DNA of 64,000 nucleotides from Natronococcus sp. A-GB7 (GTDB lineage Archaea > Halobacteriota > Halobacteria > Halobacteriales > Natrialbaceae), in NCBI RefSeq assembly GCF_029688865.1, contig NZ_JARUKV010000023.1, forward strand, positions 21,014 to 85,013. The letters are read 5' to 3'. This document shows positions 1-9,817 of the stretch, piece by piece. Made by a program: the position numbers and the translations under genes. Under the pieces are notes generated by a model. It searched no databases and was not told where the DNA came from. It worked only from the letters and a program-made list of their open reading frames with translations. Position 1 is the stretch's first letter. The number at the start of each line of letters is the position of its first letter.

Positions 1-1226
1 GGAATGGTGTCACCGTCTCCGACGCCGACGGTACGGACTATCTAGACTTCCAGTCACAGTTGTACTGCGTCAACGCTGGCCACAGCAACCAGCAGATTAT
101 CGACGCAATCGCCGAACAACTCTCCCGAATTCCGTATGTTTCCTCCGGCAAGCACAACAACACGCGAAGCGAGTTAGCGGCGCGCCTGCTTGAAATCGCC
201 CCAGATCCGATGGCAAGAACCGTCTTCTCAGTCTCCGGCAGCGAGGCAAATGAGACCGCAGTGATGATCGCCCGGGAGTACACCGGTTCGCCGACAGTGC
301 TCACCCGCTGGCGGTCATATCACGGAGCAACCTACGGGGTGGCTAGCTTGACCGGCGATACGGATACCCGAACCGCTATTGAAGCCCACGCGGCGACCAC
401 AGGGAACGCTAAGTTCTTGCCGCCGATCCCATCTGCGTTTGGTGGCGCGACAGGTGAAGAACTCGCCGAAAGGGCTGCGAACCACCTCGAATTCGTTATT
501 CGTAATGAAGGACCAGACTCGATCGCTGCGCTCCTGACTGAGATCGTCGCTGGCTCTAGTGGGGGGTTTACCGCTCCACCAGGGTATTATGAACGGGTCC
601 GGGAACTCTGTGATGAGTACGATATTATTTTGATTGCCGACGAAGTGATCACCGGTTTCGGTCGTTGTGGCGAATGGTTCGGCGTTGACACCGAGGATAT
701 CAACCCGGATATGATGACATTCGCGAAGGGCGTCACAAGTTCATACGTTCCCCTCGCAGGCGTCATGGTGAGAGAAGAGTTCGCAACCCATCTTGAGGAT
801 GATGGCTTCGACGTTGGGCAAACTTTCGCCGGCCATCCGGTCGGGTGCGCGGCTGGATTGGCCGCGATCGATGCGTACGAGGATAATCTCCTCGAAAATG
901 CACGGGCAATAGAACCGCGACTGAAAGCCGGCCTTGAGACTATCGATGAGCGGTTCGATGTCGTCAGCTCTGTCCATGGTCGGGGGCTTCTCTGGGGTGT
1001 CGAGTTCGCCGACCCCGGCACCGGCGAGCCGTTGGTTGATCCGCGGGTGTGCGGCGCGGACAATCCTGTCAAACAGGTTCTGAAGCATGCTAGTAACCAA
1101 GGTGTGTTGTTCGGACTTGGCCGTCCGGGAATTCAACTGCTCGTCGCCCCGCCGCTGTGTGTTGATGAGACCGAGATCGACAAGGCGATCGCCGCGCTCG
1201 AATCCAGCATCAAAGCAGTGTTCTGA
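1..1226 (+). CDS. Class III aminotransferase, 5' end outside the window
   Basis: The frame is open from the first bases of the window and reads GVTVSDADGTDYLDFQSQLY, a typical class III (omega-amino acid / GABA type) aminotransferase N-terminus, so the gene starts upstream. Visible family signatures are GSEANE in the PLP-phosphate region, IADEVITGFGR with the PLP-nitrogen-binding Asp, and the lysine of TFAKGVTSS that would form the Schiff base. The C-terminal small domain is complete and ends at a TGA. The enzyme should move an amino group between an omega-amino acid or amine and a keto acid in the cytoplasm. The substrate cannot be read from sequence. The following 220 bases hold no gene, then come a carbamoylase pseudogene and a permease on the other strand. 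The family call is firm and the precise activity is open. Confidence 0.9.
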   Translation, partial: NGVTVSDADGTDYLDFQSQLYCVNAGHSNQQIIDAIAEQLSRIPYVSSGKHNNTRSELAARLLEIAPDPMARTVFSVSGSEANETAVMIAREYTGSPTVLTRWRSYHGATYGVASLTGDTDTRTAIEAHAATTGNAKFLPPIPSAFGGATGEELAERAANHLEFVIRNEGPDSIAALLTEIVAGSSGGFTAPPGYYERVRELCDEYDIILIADEVITGFGRCGEWFGVDTEDINPDMMTFAKGVTSSYVPLAGVMVREEFATHLEDDGFDVGQTFAGHPVGCAAGLAAIDAYEDNLLENARAIEPRLKAGLETIDERFDVVSSVHGRGLLWGVEFADPGTGEPLVDPRVCGADNPVKQVLKHASNQGVLFGLGRPGIQLLVAPPLCVDETEIDKAIAALESSIKAVF

Positions 1227-1448
1227 GTTAGCGGTTCGGCTCGTTTCAGTGGCGGTTCCGTAGCTCAGTGACTCCTCAGCACGATTCGTTCGAGTGGGAT
1301 AAGCCTCTTTATCGCCATCACTGAGATCGTCATCGCGACAGCGGACCTCGCAATTCAATTGTAGTGAAGTCGGATGTGCTCCCCGCTGTATAGTCTACAG
1401 GAAGTCTACTATGACTAATGAAGGGATGTTAAGAGATTAGTTCGAGAG

Positions 1449-2219
1449 CTATCTAGTCATTTCAGCGTACACTTCTGAATCCGTGATGGCGTCGTCCCAG
1501 TCGGTGTACTCGGCTTCATCGTGAGTTTTCTTATTGATGCTCGGGACGAAAAGCATCGCCGTTTTCGTAGAGTCGTTTAAATAACTTGCCTCGTGCCCCG
1601 TACCGCTGATTATAGTGGGGTGTGACGTGTCTACTTTACGTGCTGCTTTGATCGCGGCCTTAATAACCATCGGCGAAAACTCGGTATGTGTGATTTGCCA
1701 GATCTCCTTGAGATCGTAGTCGGTTCCCTCACGTTCGCAGGAGTTCTCCACGACGGCATCGTTATAATTTCCGACGCCAGCCGTGAAGCGGACCTCCGAA
1801 GGGATGATCTTAATTGGACGGAGCAAACATCAAGTTTGCCGACAGTTATAGCCATATCCGTTGCCAACTGATTCGGGAACCGGCGAACAGCTCTAACAGT
1901 ATCTGAAGCGGTGAAGAGCGCGTCCTTGCGCGAATGCATCGAAGAGGGGCCTGCGTGGTCGGAGTCACCAGAGATTGTCGACTCGAGCCCAGCCATCCCG
2001 TAGACGCCTTCAACGACTTCGACGGTGATTTCCTTTCCTTCCAGCTTTGGACCCTGTTCGATATGCAGTTCGAGGAACGCGTGATACTCCTCATGCGGTT
2101 CGCACGGTTTGTTCACGTAATAGCCGATTTCCTCCGGTGCCTCCTCCACAGTAACGCTGTCACTGTTGGTCTGAGCAAGCATGTCCTCAATATCGAATTT
2201 GCCGGCGAATCCGTCAAAA
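1449..2219 (-). pseudogene. Truncated, frameshifted M20-family amidohydrolase (carbamoylase/allantoate type)
   Basis: Two overlapping minus-strand reading frames align end to end with residues from about 160 to the C-terminus of the intact amidohydrolase at 17541-18824. Shared stretches include LHIEQGPKLE, SDHAGPS, GTGHEASYLND and KTHDEAEYTDWDDA. The frame changes near 1826-1850. The N-terminal third, which in the intact copy carries the zinc ligands of GSHLDSQ, FDGQLGV and NEEGSRF, is absent, and similarity stops near 2219, just past the permease stop codon. It lies downstream of the permease on the same strand, as if it had once been co-transcribed with it. The missing metal site makes a functional product unlikely. 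Confidence 0.85.
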
Positions 2220-2245
2220 CGGGTTTAAACCTTCCAGAGCCCGGC

Positions 2246-3655
2246 TTAGTCGTCTTTCAAAGCGCTCACCTTTTCAGCTACTTCCTCAGCTGTCTCCACT
2301 TCAGAATCTCCAGAGAGTAGATAGAGTACGATTCCCAGGACGCACCATCCGAGGACGATCAGCCATTCGTACGGCCAGAGTAGTGCAGATTGACCACCAG
2401 GGAGATAGAGAAAAATGAAAATTGCCGTCGTAATGAACGCAACTACTCCCACAAACAGCCCAGCCGGAACCTTATAGGGACGTTCCATTTCTGGCTCGCG
2501 ATATCGAAGAACTAGGAACGAGACAACAACTAAAAACCAAGCAACGACAATGCCGAGTCCTCCAGCGTTAACAATCCATGTCAGCATCTGTTCACCGAAA
2601 AACGGTGCCAGTACGGACAGCCCACCGACTAACAGGATGGCATTGCTGGGGGTGTTGTACTCTGGGTGTACTTTTGAGAGAAACTCTGGAAGCATACCAG
2701 ATTCCGAAAGAGCGAACAGTGCTCGGCTGCCACCAATAATGAAAGCATTCCAGCTTGTAAGGATTCCTGCCACACCTGCAAGTGCCATAATTTGGCCGAT
2801 AGTCTGGCTATCATAGAGGACAGCCATTGCCTCTGCAGCTGGGAGGGGGCTTTCGACGAGCTCTGCACCTGGAAGCGCGCGGCTGGATCCCCAAATAACT
2901 GCTATATAGAACAGTGCTGCCATTCCAACAGAAAGGAGAATCAAAAGACCAAGCGTTCGTGGCGGTATGTCCGCTTCTTCTGCAGACTGCGGAATAACGT
3001 CAAATCCGACGAACATGAACGGCGTCATCAGAACAACAGCAAGAATACCAGCAGTTCCTGCACCAAATGAACTGTCAGGAGATGGTTGACCACTAGTAAC
3101 TGCGCCAGCAATGAGTACGACACCTGCAAACGCAATAACGAGGGTCATGATTATCTGAAATTGCGCTGCTATTTTAATTCCGATATAATTCAGATACGTG
3201 ACTCCTACCGTTCCAAGTACTCCCACGAGAATCCAGGTCGCATAGACGGGTTCACCAGCTACACTCCAGAGTGGAAATGTGTTGAATCCGGGGACAATAA
3301 ACGCCATCGCAGACGGTAACGCAACTGCTTCAAAAGCAGCCACTGTAACATAGCCAAATATGATCGCCCAAGTACAGACAAACGATCCTATCGGACCAAG
3401 TGCGCGTAGGCTGTAAACGTGCTCTCCACCGACTAGTGGCATTGATGAGGCTAATTCGCTGTATATGACTGCAACTATACAGACGACGAACCCACCGATG
3501 AGGAACGCCGTAACGGCACCTATTGGACCACCATCTTGGACCCAATCACCAGTGAGGATAATCCATCCCCACCCAATCATAGCACCGAACGACAAGATTA
3601 GCATCTCTTTTTTTCCAAGTGTTTTTTCTAAGCCACTTTGTGATTTTCCTGACAT
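2246..3655 (-). CDS. APC-family amino acid permease
   Basis: A membrane protein of about 469 residues with the APC-superfamily hallmark FGAMIGWGWIILTGDWV in the first membrane segment and about 12 hydrophobic segments spread over its length. It should carry amino acids or related amines across the cytoplasmic membrane with a cation. I place the start at the ATG at 3653-3655 (MSGKSQSGLEK) because the 16 residues before it in the open frame are unlike the family. Immediately downstream is the carbamoylase pseudogene, and the surroundings are amino-acid catabolic genes, so import of an amino acid or an N-carbamoyl derivative is plausible. The gene looks more AT-rich than the 15-18 kb genes. Substrate is not predictable. 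Confidence 0.88.
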   Translation of the reverse strand: MSGKSQSGLEKTLGKKEMLILSFGAMIGWGWIILTGDWVQDGGPIGAVTAFLIGGFVVCIVAVIYSELASSMPLVGGEHVYSLRALGPIGSFVCTWAIIFGYVTVAAFEAVALPSAMAFIVPGFNTFPLWSVAGEPVYATWILVGVLGTVGVTYLNYIGIKIAAQFQIIMTLVIAFAGVVLIAGAVTSGQPSPDSSFGAGTAGILAVVLMTPFMFVGFDVIPQSAEEADIPPRTLGLLILLSVGMAALFYIAVIWGSSRALPGAELVESPLPAAEAMAVLYDSQTIGQIMALAGVAGILTSWNAFIIGGSRALFALSESGMLPEFLSKVHPEYNTPSNAILLVGGLSVLAPFFGEQMLTWIVNAGGLGIVVAWFLVVVSFLVLRYREPEMERPYKVPAGLFVGVVAFITTAIFIFLYLPGGQSALLWPYEWLIVLGWCVLGIVLYLLSGDSEVETAEEVAEKVSALKDD

Positions 3656-4129
3656 ATTTAACCTATAGCCTATTGGTAAATGAGGTATGAGGACGACCAT
3701 CAATATACTTTTCGAATATTGTGAATTCTATCCTAACGGACCCTCTGCGAATGTACCAGATCCAATTTCAAGATGTATAATTGAATACTGTTTACAGTCA
3801 TCTACAATGTGGCATATAATTAAAAAGCAACTATGGAGAAATCCAATAAAGGGTCAGCGATAGCATCTGTACAGGTGTAACTGTAAGACTACCCGAGAGG
3901 AATTGCAACAAAGCCAGTCGAAGTGATAGAGGGACTCAATAGATACATCTGTACTTCCACGAGAAACAGAAATGAGACTACTTCATCACATTGTCCACAA
4001 AATTATGATTTTCCAGTTCAACTGTGATACCGCACAGTACCTGCTGAAATGCTATTCCCGCACAGAAGTGTTCAATTAGACAGCACTACACTACCCGAGG
4101 AATCACTAAGCTGGACAGCTCTAAAATTC
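3656..4129. other. AT-rich gap without a gene
   Basis: About 470 bases between the permease start and the end of the broken nitrilase gene. No reading frame with family resemblance was found on either strand. The part next to 3655 must hold the permease promoter, but no single TATA box stands out in this AT-rich sequence. Confidence 0.5.
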
Positions 4130-4917
4130 TCATTCTCTGTGATTGCTATCATAGATTTCTGGTCGTCGATCATCAATATATCGGAGGGTTTCAGCGCCTT
4201 CCGCTTGTAGCTCAACGGCCGCAGTCAACTCGGTGGTGATATCTTCGCCGCCTGAGACAAGAGCCTGCCCCGCTCATTGAAAATCGCGCTTTTGCCAAAG
4301 AATTCAATACCCCGTTCTTCGCCGACTCGATTACAAATGATATGCGGTCGAATATTTTCGAGCGCTCGGACTGCCCCAAAGATTGGCTGGTCAGATTGGA
4401 ACGGCCGCATGTTTGCGAGTGGCGTAATCAGAATTTCAGCACCAGCTAACGTCAACTGTCGTGCAACTTCTGGAAATTCAACATCATAGCAAATTTGAAT
4501 ACCAAGAGAACCCGCACTGGTTTCAAAAACCGGAAATGATGAGCCGGCATCAAAGACCGTTCCTTCCTTCCCATAAAGGTGTGTCTCATGATATGTTCCG
4601 ATGTGTTCCCCTTGATCGATGATAGCCGCAGAGTTATACTGCTCCTCGCTGTTTTTAGTCACGGTACCAATGACTACAGTTGTCTCCGTTGCAGCAGCAG
4701 TAAGCTTGTTGATAGCCTCCTCTGCTTCTTCAACTACGGCCGCTTCTAGCTTTCCTACGTGGTATCCTGTGAGGAACAACTCAGGGAAGACAAGCAAATC
4801 GATTTTGTCAGCTGTCGCTTTCTTTATCGCTTCCTCGGCGATGCGAGTATTGTACTCGATATCTCCAAGAGTAGGTTGAGTCTGGACAGCTCGAACGTCA
4901 ATAGTGCGTGTCTCCAT
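4130..4917 (-). pseudogene. Nitrilase-superfamily carbon-nitrogen hydrolase, frameshifted and missing its catalytic lysine
   Basis: The first 220 residues follow the nitrilase/CN-hydrolase fold: catalytic Glu in LLVFPELFLTGYHVG and catalytic Cys in GIQICYDVEFPEVARQ. The usual catalytic lysine in the YxKxHL motif is replaced by glutamate (TYHETHLYG; the codon is GAG where AAG is expected). The frame ends early at 4225 with SQAAKISPPS, but one base shifted it continues SGGEDITTELTAAVELQAEG and stops at 4130-4132, the normal C-terminus of a protein of about 262 residues. A one-base indel near 4245-4255 therefore breaks the gene. Both lesions together argue for an inactive gene; a sequencing error could explain the shift but not the residue change. 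It lies among amide, ureide and CoA catabolic genes, consistent with a former amidase. Confidence 0.8.
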
Positions 4918-5224
4918 AGTCTCTCCAATGTTTTCTTTTGACTTTATATTATCACAAAACCGGAGCCTCGGCTGTTATGGTGGTTTATCTATACCTGAGC
5001 CGGAGATATACAACCAATAGCGAAGCTAAACACGGCTAACATCGGTTACCTCATCTAATACAGCCAGATATCACCCAACTACTACCGTTCCCGAAGTATA
5101 CGATTCGGCTAGCGAGGAGACTATCAGTTACGGATTCTTTGCACTGGTGACTGACTTGGCTTCCAGACAACATATGTGAACATTCGATCCATCTGGCCGG
5201 CCAATTCATAGCCTTCGCAATTGA
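4918..5224. other. Intergenic gap, no gene seen
   Basis: About 300 bases between the broken hydrolase and the CoA-transferase. No supported gene is present. It should contain the promoter of the hydrolase (minus strand) next to 4918-4960, where the sequence is AT-rich, and the 3' end of the CoA-transferase transcript. Confidence 0.4.
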
Positions 5225-6451
5225 TCAGATGATTCCCTGATTGGTGAGTTGGGTAATCTCTTCCATCTCGAAGCCTAGCTCCTGAAGAATATCTTCCGTG
5301 TGTTCACCAAGTAGTGGTGGGTGAGTCTCAATACTAGCTGGAGTCTCTGAGAAATGCATTGGACATCCGGCCATCTCAAGAGAATCAATAGTCGGATGCG
5401 ATATTGTTTGACGCATATTTCGTGCTTGCACCTGTGGGTGGTCAAACACCTCCTCTAAATCACGGACGCGGCTTGCTGGAACGCCTACTTCCTCCATACG
5501 AGCAACAATCTCAGCAGTTGTATACTGAACAAACTCCGCTTCGAGGATTTCGTCAAGCTCTGCCCGGTGTTCGACTCGCTTTGAATTCGTTTCGAACCGC
5601 TCAATATCGAGTAGGTCTTCTCTGTCGATAGCACGACAAAACCTTGGCCAGATCTGCTCAGATGCAGAAGCAACTACAGCATACCCATCGCTGGTTTCAA
5701 AGGCCTGATATGGTGTGATCGTCGGGTGTTTACTTCCCATCCGTTGTGGTGGGTCGTTCGTTGCGAAATAGTTTGAAGCCATATAACTCATCCACGCGAC
5801 CTGCCCATCGAGAAGACTTACGTCGATCTTCTGGCCACCCCCATCGCCGAGCTCGCGGTGTAAAAGTGCGGCAAGGATAGCCTGAGTAGCATACATTCCG
5901 GCTCCGATATCAGCAATCGCGACGCCAACCCTAACTGGTGGACCGCCTTCCTCACCAGTAATACTCATCATACCACCCTCTGCTTGCATCATGATATCAT
6001 AGGCAGGACGGTCCTTGTATGGTCCCCATTCTCCATATCCAGAGAGTGAACAGTAGATAAGCGAGGGGTTCTCTTCGCGCAGTGTCCCGTAGTCTAATCC
6101 CCATTTCTCCATCGTTCCGACCTGAAAATTCTCTACCAGAACATCTGCTTCGGTTGCAAGCTCACGAAAGATTGCTTGTCCCTCTTCACTCGCAAGATTG
6201 AGCGTCAGCGAGCGTTTATTCCGGTTGACACTCACATAATAGGCACTCTCCTCGCTGTCACCAACGGTTGGAGGATGCCAGCCACGCGTTTGGTCACCAC
6301 CATCTGGCCGCTCGATCTTGATAACATCTGCTCCAAGATCACCAAGTTGCATCGTACAGAAGGGGCCAACAAGGACCCGTGACGCATCTAAAACAGTAAT
6401 TCCTTCCAGCGGTCCTTCCTCACCAGCTGCGTCGCGTGCTTCGCCGACCAT
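5225..6451 (-). CDS. CaiB/BaiF family (class III) CoA-transferase
   Basis: A 408-residue protein covering the whole family III CoA-transferase fold. The N-terminal GITVLDASRVLVGPF and LGDLGADVIKIERP segments, the LVENFQVG motif and the catalytic Asp in RPAYDIMMQAEGG (about residue 152) are all present. These enzymes transfer CoA between an acyl-CoA and a carboxylic acid through an aspartyl-CoA anhydride. The start lies 2 bases after the stop of the upstream glutaryl-CoA-dehydrogenase-like gene, so the two are almost certainly one operon. That pairing resembles succinyl-CoA:glutarate CoA-transferase with glutaryl-CoA dehydrogenase, which together would turn free glutarate into crotonyl-CoA. 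That specificity is an inference from context. Confidence 0.9.
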   Translation of the reverse strand: MVGEARDAAGEEGPLEGITVLDASRVLVGPFCTMQLGDLGADVIKIERPDGGDQTRGWHPPTVGDSEESAYYVSVNRNKRSLTLNLASEEGQAIFRELATEADVLVENFQVGTMEKWGLDYGTLREENPSLIYCSLSGYGEWGPYKDRPAYDIMMQAEGGMMSITGEEGGPPVRVGVAIADIGAGMYATQAILAALLHRELGDGGGQKIDVSLLDGQVAWMSYMASNYFATNDPPQRMGSKHPTITPYQAFETSDGYAVVASASEQIWPRFCRAIDREDLLDIERFETNSKRVEHRAELDEILEAEFVQYTTAEIVARMEEVGVPASRVRDLEEVFDHPQVQARNMRQTISHPTIDSLEMAGCPMHFSETPASIETHPPLLGEHTEDILQELGFEMEEITQLTNQGII

Positions 6452-6453
6452 AC

Positions 6454-7617
6454 TTATTCGTAGGCAGCGAACCCAGTTAGGTCCTCTCCGAGGATGAGCG
6501 TATGAATATCGTGTGTTCCCTCGTAGGTATAGACTGTCTCTAAGTTAGCCATATGTCGCATTGGCGAATAATCGGCCGTGATTCCATTTCCGCCGAGTAC
6601 TTCTCGAGCAATACGCGACTGATCACGAGCCATTCGGACGTTATTGCGTTTAGCTAGCGAAACATGTTGTGGTCGAAGTTCACCCCGTTCTTTCAGGTCA
6701 GCAAGTCTGTGGGCCAGCAACTGAGCTAGTGTAATTTGTGTTGCCATCTCCGCTAGCTTGTCCTGTTGGAGTTGAAACCGAGCAATTGGGCCACCAAACT
6801 GCTCGCGGTCGGTCGCATACTGACGGGCAGTCTCAAAGCAGTCTCGCGCTGCTCCAACTGCACCCCATGCAATGCCGTAGCGAGCCTGTGTAAGACAGGA
6901 GAGCGGCCCCTTCATCCCCTTCACGTCTGGCAGCAGATTTTCCTTCGGAACCCGAACGTTCTGAAGGGAAATTTCGCCAGTGATTGACGCCCGCAGAGAT
7001 AGCTTTTCATCGATTTTGTTTGTCGTCACACCATCCCGATCCGTTTCGACCAAGAAACCCCGCACCGGTGTATCTGGATCAGACCGGTCTCGAGCCCAGA
7101 CGATGGCAACATCGGCGATTGGGGAGTTCGTAATCCACGTCTTTGATCCGGATAGGATGTATTCATCTCCGTCTTGTTTGGCATACGTCTCCATTGCTGA
7201 CGGATTCGATCCATGCTCCGGCTCAGTCAATCCGAAACAACCGACGGCCTCACCTTGGCCGAGTTTGGGAAGCCACTGTTCTTTCTGCTCTTCAGAGCCG
7301 AACGCGTGAATTGGATACATAACGAGTGCACCCTGCACCGAGGCCATCGACCGAAGTCCAGAATCACAGGCCTCGAGCTCCTGCATTAGCAACCCGTATG
7401 CAGTCTCACTAACATTGGGTGACCCATATCCGTCTAAGTTTGGTGCATAAAATCCCAGCTCGCCCATTTCTTCAATAAGATCGGTTGGGAACGTTCCATC
7501 GATCCAGTGCTCACCAATGGCCGGTTGCACCGACTCTTCAACGAATTTCTGTGCTGTGTTTTGTATGAGCTGCTCTTCTCCCGAAAGGTCTTTTTCCAGC
7601 TGAAGATAGTCGAGCAT
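6454..7617 (-). CDS. Acyl-CoA dehydrogenase, glutaryl-CoA dehydrogenase subfamily
   Basis: A 387-residue flavin-dependent acyl-CoA dehydrogenase. It has the subfamily features of glutaryl-CoA dehydrogenase: SGLRSMASVQGALV, whose Arg near residue 89 corresponds to the residue binding the substrate's terminal carboxylate, and TYEGTHDIHTLILG with the catalytic base Glu near 366. GCFGLTEPEHGSNPS and WITNSPIADV line the FAD/CoA site. The expected reaction is oxidation and decarboxylation of glutaryl-CoA to crotonyl-CoA, with electrons passed to an electron-transfer flavoprotein not encoded here. It is the first gene of a two-gene operon with the CoA-transferase and is divergent from hyuA across an AT-rich 173-base gap. 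Subfamily assignment is fairly strong; the physiological substrate is inferred. Confidence 0.88.
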   Translation of the reverse strand: MLDYLQLEKDLSGEEQLIQNTAQKFVEESVQPAIGEHWIDGTFPTDLIEEMGELGFYAPNLDGYGSPNVSETAYGLLMQELEACDSGLRSMASVQGALVMYPIHAFGSEEQKEQWLPKLGQGEAVGCFGLTEPEHGSNPSAMETYAKQDGDEYILSGSKTWITNSPIADVAIVWARDRSDPDTPVRGFLVETDRDGVTTNKIDEKLSLRASITGEISLQNVRVPKENLLPDVKGMKGPLSCLTQARYGIAWGAVGAARDCFETARQYATDREQFGGPIARFQLQQDKLAEMATQITLAQLLAHRLADLKERGELRPQHVSLAKRNNVRMARDQSRIAREVLGGNGITADYSPMRHMANLETVYTYEGTHDIHTLILGEDLTGFAAYE

Positions 7618-7750
7618 CGACTATCTGTTTTATTTATAGTGAATTAAGCTTATCGAACGCCTTTCAACTACACCCCTATCTGAGGACAGTGGTTCAATAG
7701 CGAGTTAGTATATTAGACTATATACGAAATCACCTACAAAATAATAAAAA

Positions 7751-7758
7751 TTTATATA
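7751..7758 (+). promoter_or_regulatory. Probable TATA box of the hyuAB operon
   Basis: TTTATATA lies centred about 37 bases before the hyuA ATG at 7791 inside an AT-rich stretch. With the usual archaeal spacing of about 26 bases, transcription would start near 7780 and leave a leader of roughly 10 bases. Confidence 0.5.
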
Positions 7759-7790
7759 GGTCTTCAGCTACTAGTCATTGTGATCGTGAT

Positions 7791-9815
7791 ATGATACGGT
7801 CTGGCGTGGATATTGGTGGCACCTTTACAGACGTGATCGTGTTTAACGAAGAGACCGGTCAAATAGATATTGAAAAAACGCCGTCAACCCCAGCAAACCC
7901 AGCAGAGGGAGTGATAAACGGACTGCTAAAGGCAGATACTGAGATCGATGATTTAGACTTTTTCTCCCATGGATCGACTGTCGGCACGAACGCACTCATT
8001 GAACGGGAGCTTCCCAAAGTAGGTCTCATAACGACTGAAGGTTTTCGAGACGTCCACGAGATTCGTGATGGAACGAAAGACAACCTCTGGGATGCATACG
8101 AAGACGTTGCAGAGCCATACGTGCAACGTCGTGACCGACTTGAGGTCCCTGAGCGCGTTAATGCTGCTGGAGATATTGTTGGTGAATTAGACGAAGACGC
8201 TGCTCGTGAAGCGGCCCAAATTTTCAAGAAGCGAGGGATTTCAACTATCGCGATCTCGCTGATTAACGCCTATCTCAATGGAGATCACGAACAGCGAGTA
8301 GCTGAGATCGGAGCTGAAGAGCACCCTGATGCGTTCGTCTGTACATCTCATGAGATCTTGCCGGAGATGTTCGAGCATGAACGGACGAGCACGACTGTTA
8401 TCAATGCCGCGTTAGTACCAGTCGTTCGAGATTACCTGACTGATCTCTCATCCCAACTTAGTAACCGTGGATACAACGGCGACGTCCTAGCGATGCATTC
8501 TGGTGGCGGTGTCATGACGACAGAGGCCATAGCGTACTACGCTGCTCGTATCGCTAACTCTGGTCCTACTGCGGGCGCAATCGCAAGCCAATATGTAGCC
8601 AGCCAGTGTGGTTTCGAGAACGCGATCGGGTTCGATATGGGCGGAACCAGCGCAGACGTCTCGCTCACCTATCAGGGTGATATCGAGATGACTGATGAAT
8701 GGGCCGTCGAATACGGCTATCCGATTATGTTCCCATCTACTGACATCGAAACAATCGGTGCTGGCGGTGGTTCGATCGCCTGGATCGACGGAGGAGGGTC
8801 GCTTCGGGTCGGACCAAAGAGCCAAGGTGCAGATCCAGGTCCTGCCTGTTATCTTCGTGGCGGAGATAAGCCGACTACGACGGATGCAAACGTTATCCTA
8901 GGGTGGGTTGATCCTGACAAGTTCCTTGGCGGCGATATGGATGCCACAGCAGAACCCGCAAAAAGGGTCATCGAACGTGATATCGCAGAGCCACTGGGAT
9001 TAGATCTCACTGAGGCAGCCTCCGCTATCGAGCGTATCGCTGTTGCGAACATGTGTAACGCGGTTCGGCTCGTGTCGACCAGCAAAGGCTACGATCCACG
9101 TGATTTCGCACTCGTCGCCTTTGGGGGTGCAGGACCGCTACACGCAGCCCATGTCGCCCGGGAAATGAACGTCCCACAGGTTATCATTCCGTTGTATCCA
9201 GGTATCAACTCGGCACTCGGTTGCCTATTAGTCGATGTCGAACACGACCTATCACAGACGCTTATCGAAGACGCAACTGAGGACTCTATCGATGGTATTG
9301 AACACGCCTTTGCTGAAATGGAGAGTGAGATCCGTGAACGGCTCGCTGAAGAGGGCGTGGATGATGAAGAGATGCGTATGGATCATGAGATCAAAATGCG
9401 CTATACCGGCCAATGGCGTTCGCTCGAAATCTCCTGTGCACGGCCGATCGATAGTATAGAGGAAATTCGAGAGCGGTTCCATCGTCAACACGAGCAAACG
9501 TATGCTTATTCAGACGAGGAACAGCCCATCGAAATCTATGGACTCCATGTCACTGGTCGTGGTCTCGTTGAGAAACCCTCGTTCCCAACAATAGACACTG
9601 AAGAGAGCGCAGAGGCTCATCGTGGTACTCGAGAAGCGTACTTTGAATCGGCTGGAAGCTACGTTGAGACCGATATTTATAATCGCGATGAACTCGGTGC
9701 CGGTGTCTCACTGAAAGGACCTGTGATTGTAGAGCAGATGGACTCCACAGTCGTTATTCCCCCAAATTCGACAGCTGAAGTCGACGAAGTTGGAAATATA
9801 ATCATTACGGTGTAA
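7791..9815 (+). CDS. hyuA: Hydantoinase/oxoprolinase subunit A
   Basis: A 674-residue HyuA-type protein. The N-terminus RSGVDIGGTFTDVIVFNEE is the ASKHA-type ATP-binding motif of the hydantoinase A/oxoprolinase family. SHGSTVGTNALIERE, GFDMGGTSADVSL and AFGGAGPLHAAHVARE are further signature blocks. These proteins pair with HyuB to hydrolyse cyclic amides such as N-methylhydantoin or 5-oxoproline using ATP; some relatives are acetone or acetophenone carboxylase subunits. HyuB follows after 2 bases, so both are one transcript. No third small subunit is adjacent, which disfavours a carboxylase. A class III aminotransferase and an Lrp-type regulator follow. The exact ring substrate cannot be told from sequence. 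Confidence 0.93.
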   Translation: MIRSGVDIGGTFTDVIVFNEETGQIDIEKTPSTPANPAEGVINGLLKADTEIDDLDFFSHGSTVGTNALIERELPKVGLITTEGFRDVHEIRDGTKDNLWDAYEDVAEPYVQRRDRLEVPERVNAAGDIVGELDEDAAREAAQIFKKRGISTIAISLINAYLNGDHEQRVAEIGAEEHPDAFVCTSHEILPEMFEHERTSTTVINAALVPVVRDYLTDLSSQLSNRGYNGDVLAMHSGGGVMTTEAIAYYAARIANSGPTAGAIASQYVASQCGFENAIGFDMGGTSADVSLTYQGDIEMTDEWAVEYGYPIMFPSTDIETIGAGGGSIAWIDGGGSLRVGPKSQGADPGPACYLRGGDKPTTTDANVILGWVDPDKFLGGDMDATAEPAKRVIERDIAEPLGLDLTEAASAIERIAVANMCNAVRLVSTSKGYDPRDFALVAFGGAGPLHAAHVAREMNVPQVIIPLYPGINSALGCLLVDVEHDLSQTLIEDATEDSIDGIEHAFAEMESEIRERLAEEGVDDEEMRMDHEIKMRYTGQWRSLEISCARPIDSIEEIRERFHRQHEQTYAYSDEEQPIEIYGLHVTGRGLVEKPSFPTIDTEESAEAHRGTREAYFESAGSYVETDIYNRDELGAGVSLKGPVIVEQMDSTVVIPPNSTAEVDEVGNIIITV

Positions 9816-9817
9816 TA

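Noticed and set aside
38..304. Minus-strand frame of 88 codons opposite the aminotransferase
   Set aside because: It is the antisense shadow of a well-supported class III aminotransferase and has no family features.
587..1358. Overlapping minus-strand frames of 161 and 205 codons opposite the first aminotransferase
   Set aside because: Antisense shadows typical of GC-rich coding DNA; compositions are Arg/Ser-rich, unlike haloarchaeal proteins.
1227..1400. GGTTCCGTAGCTCAGTGACTC as a possible tRNA start
   Set aside because: No matching acceptor stem, anticodon arm or T-loop follows within tRNA distance.
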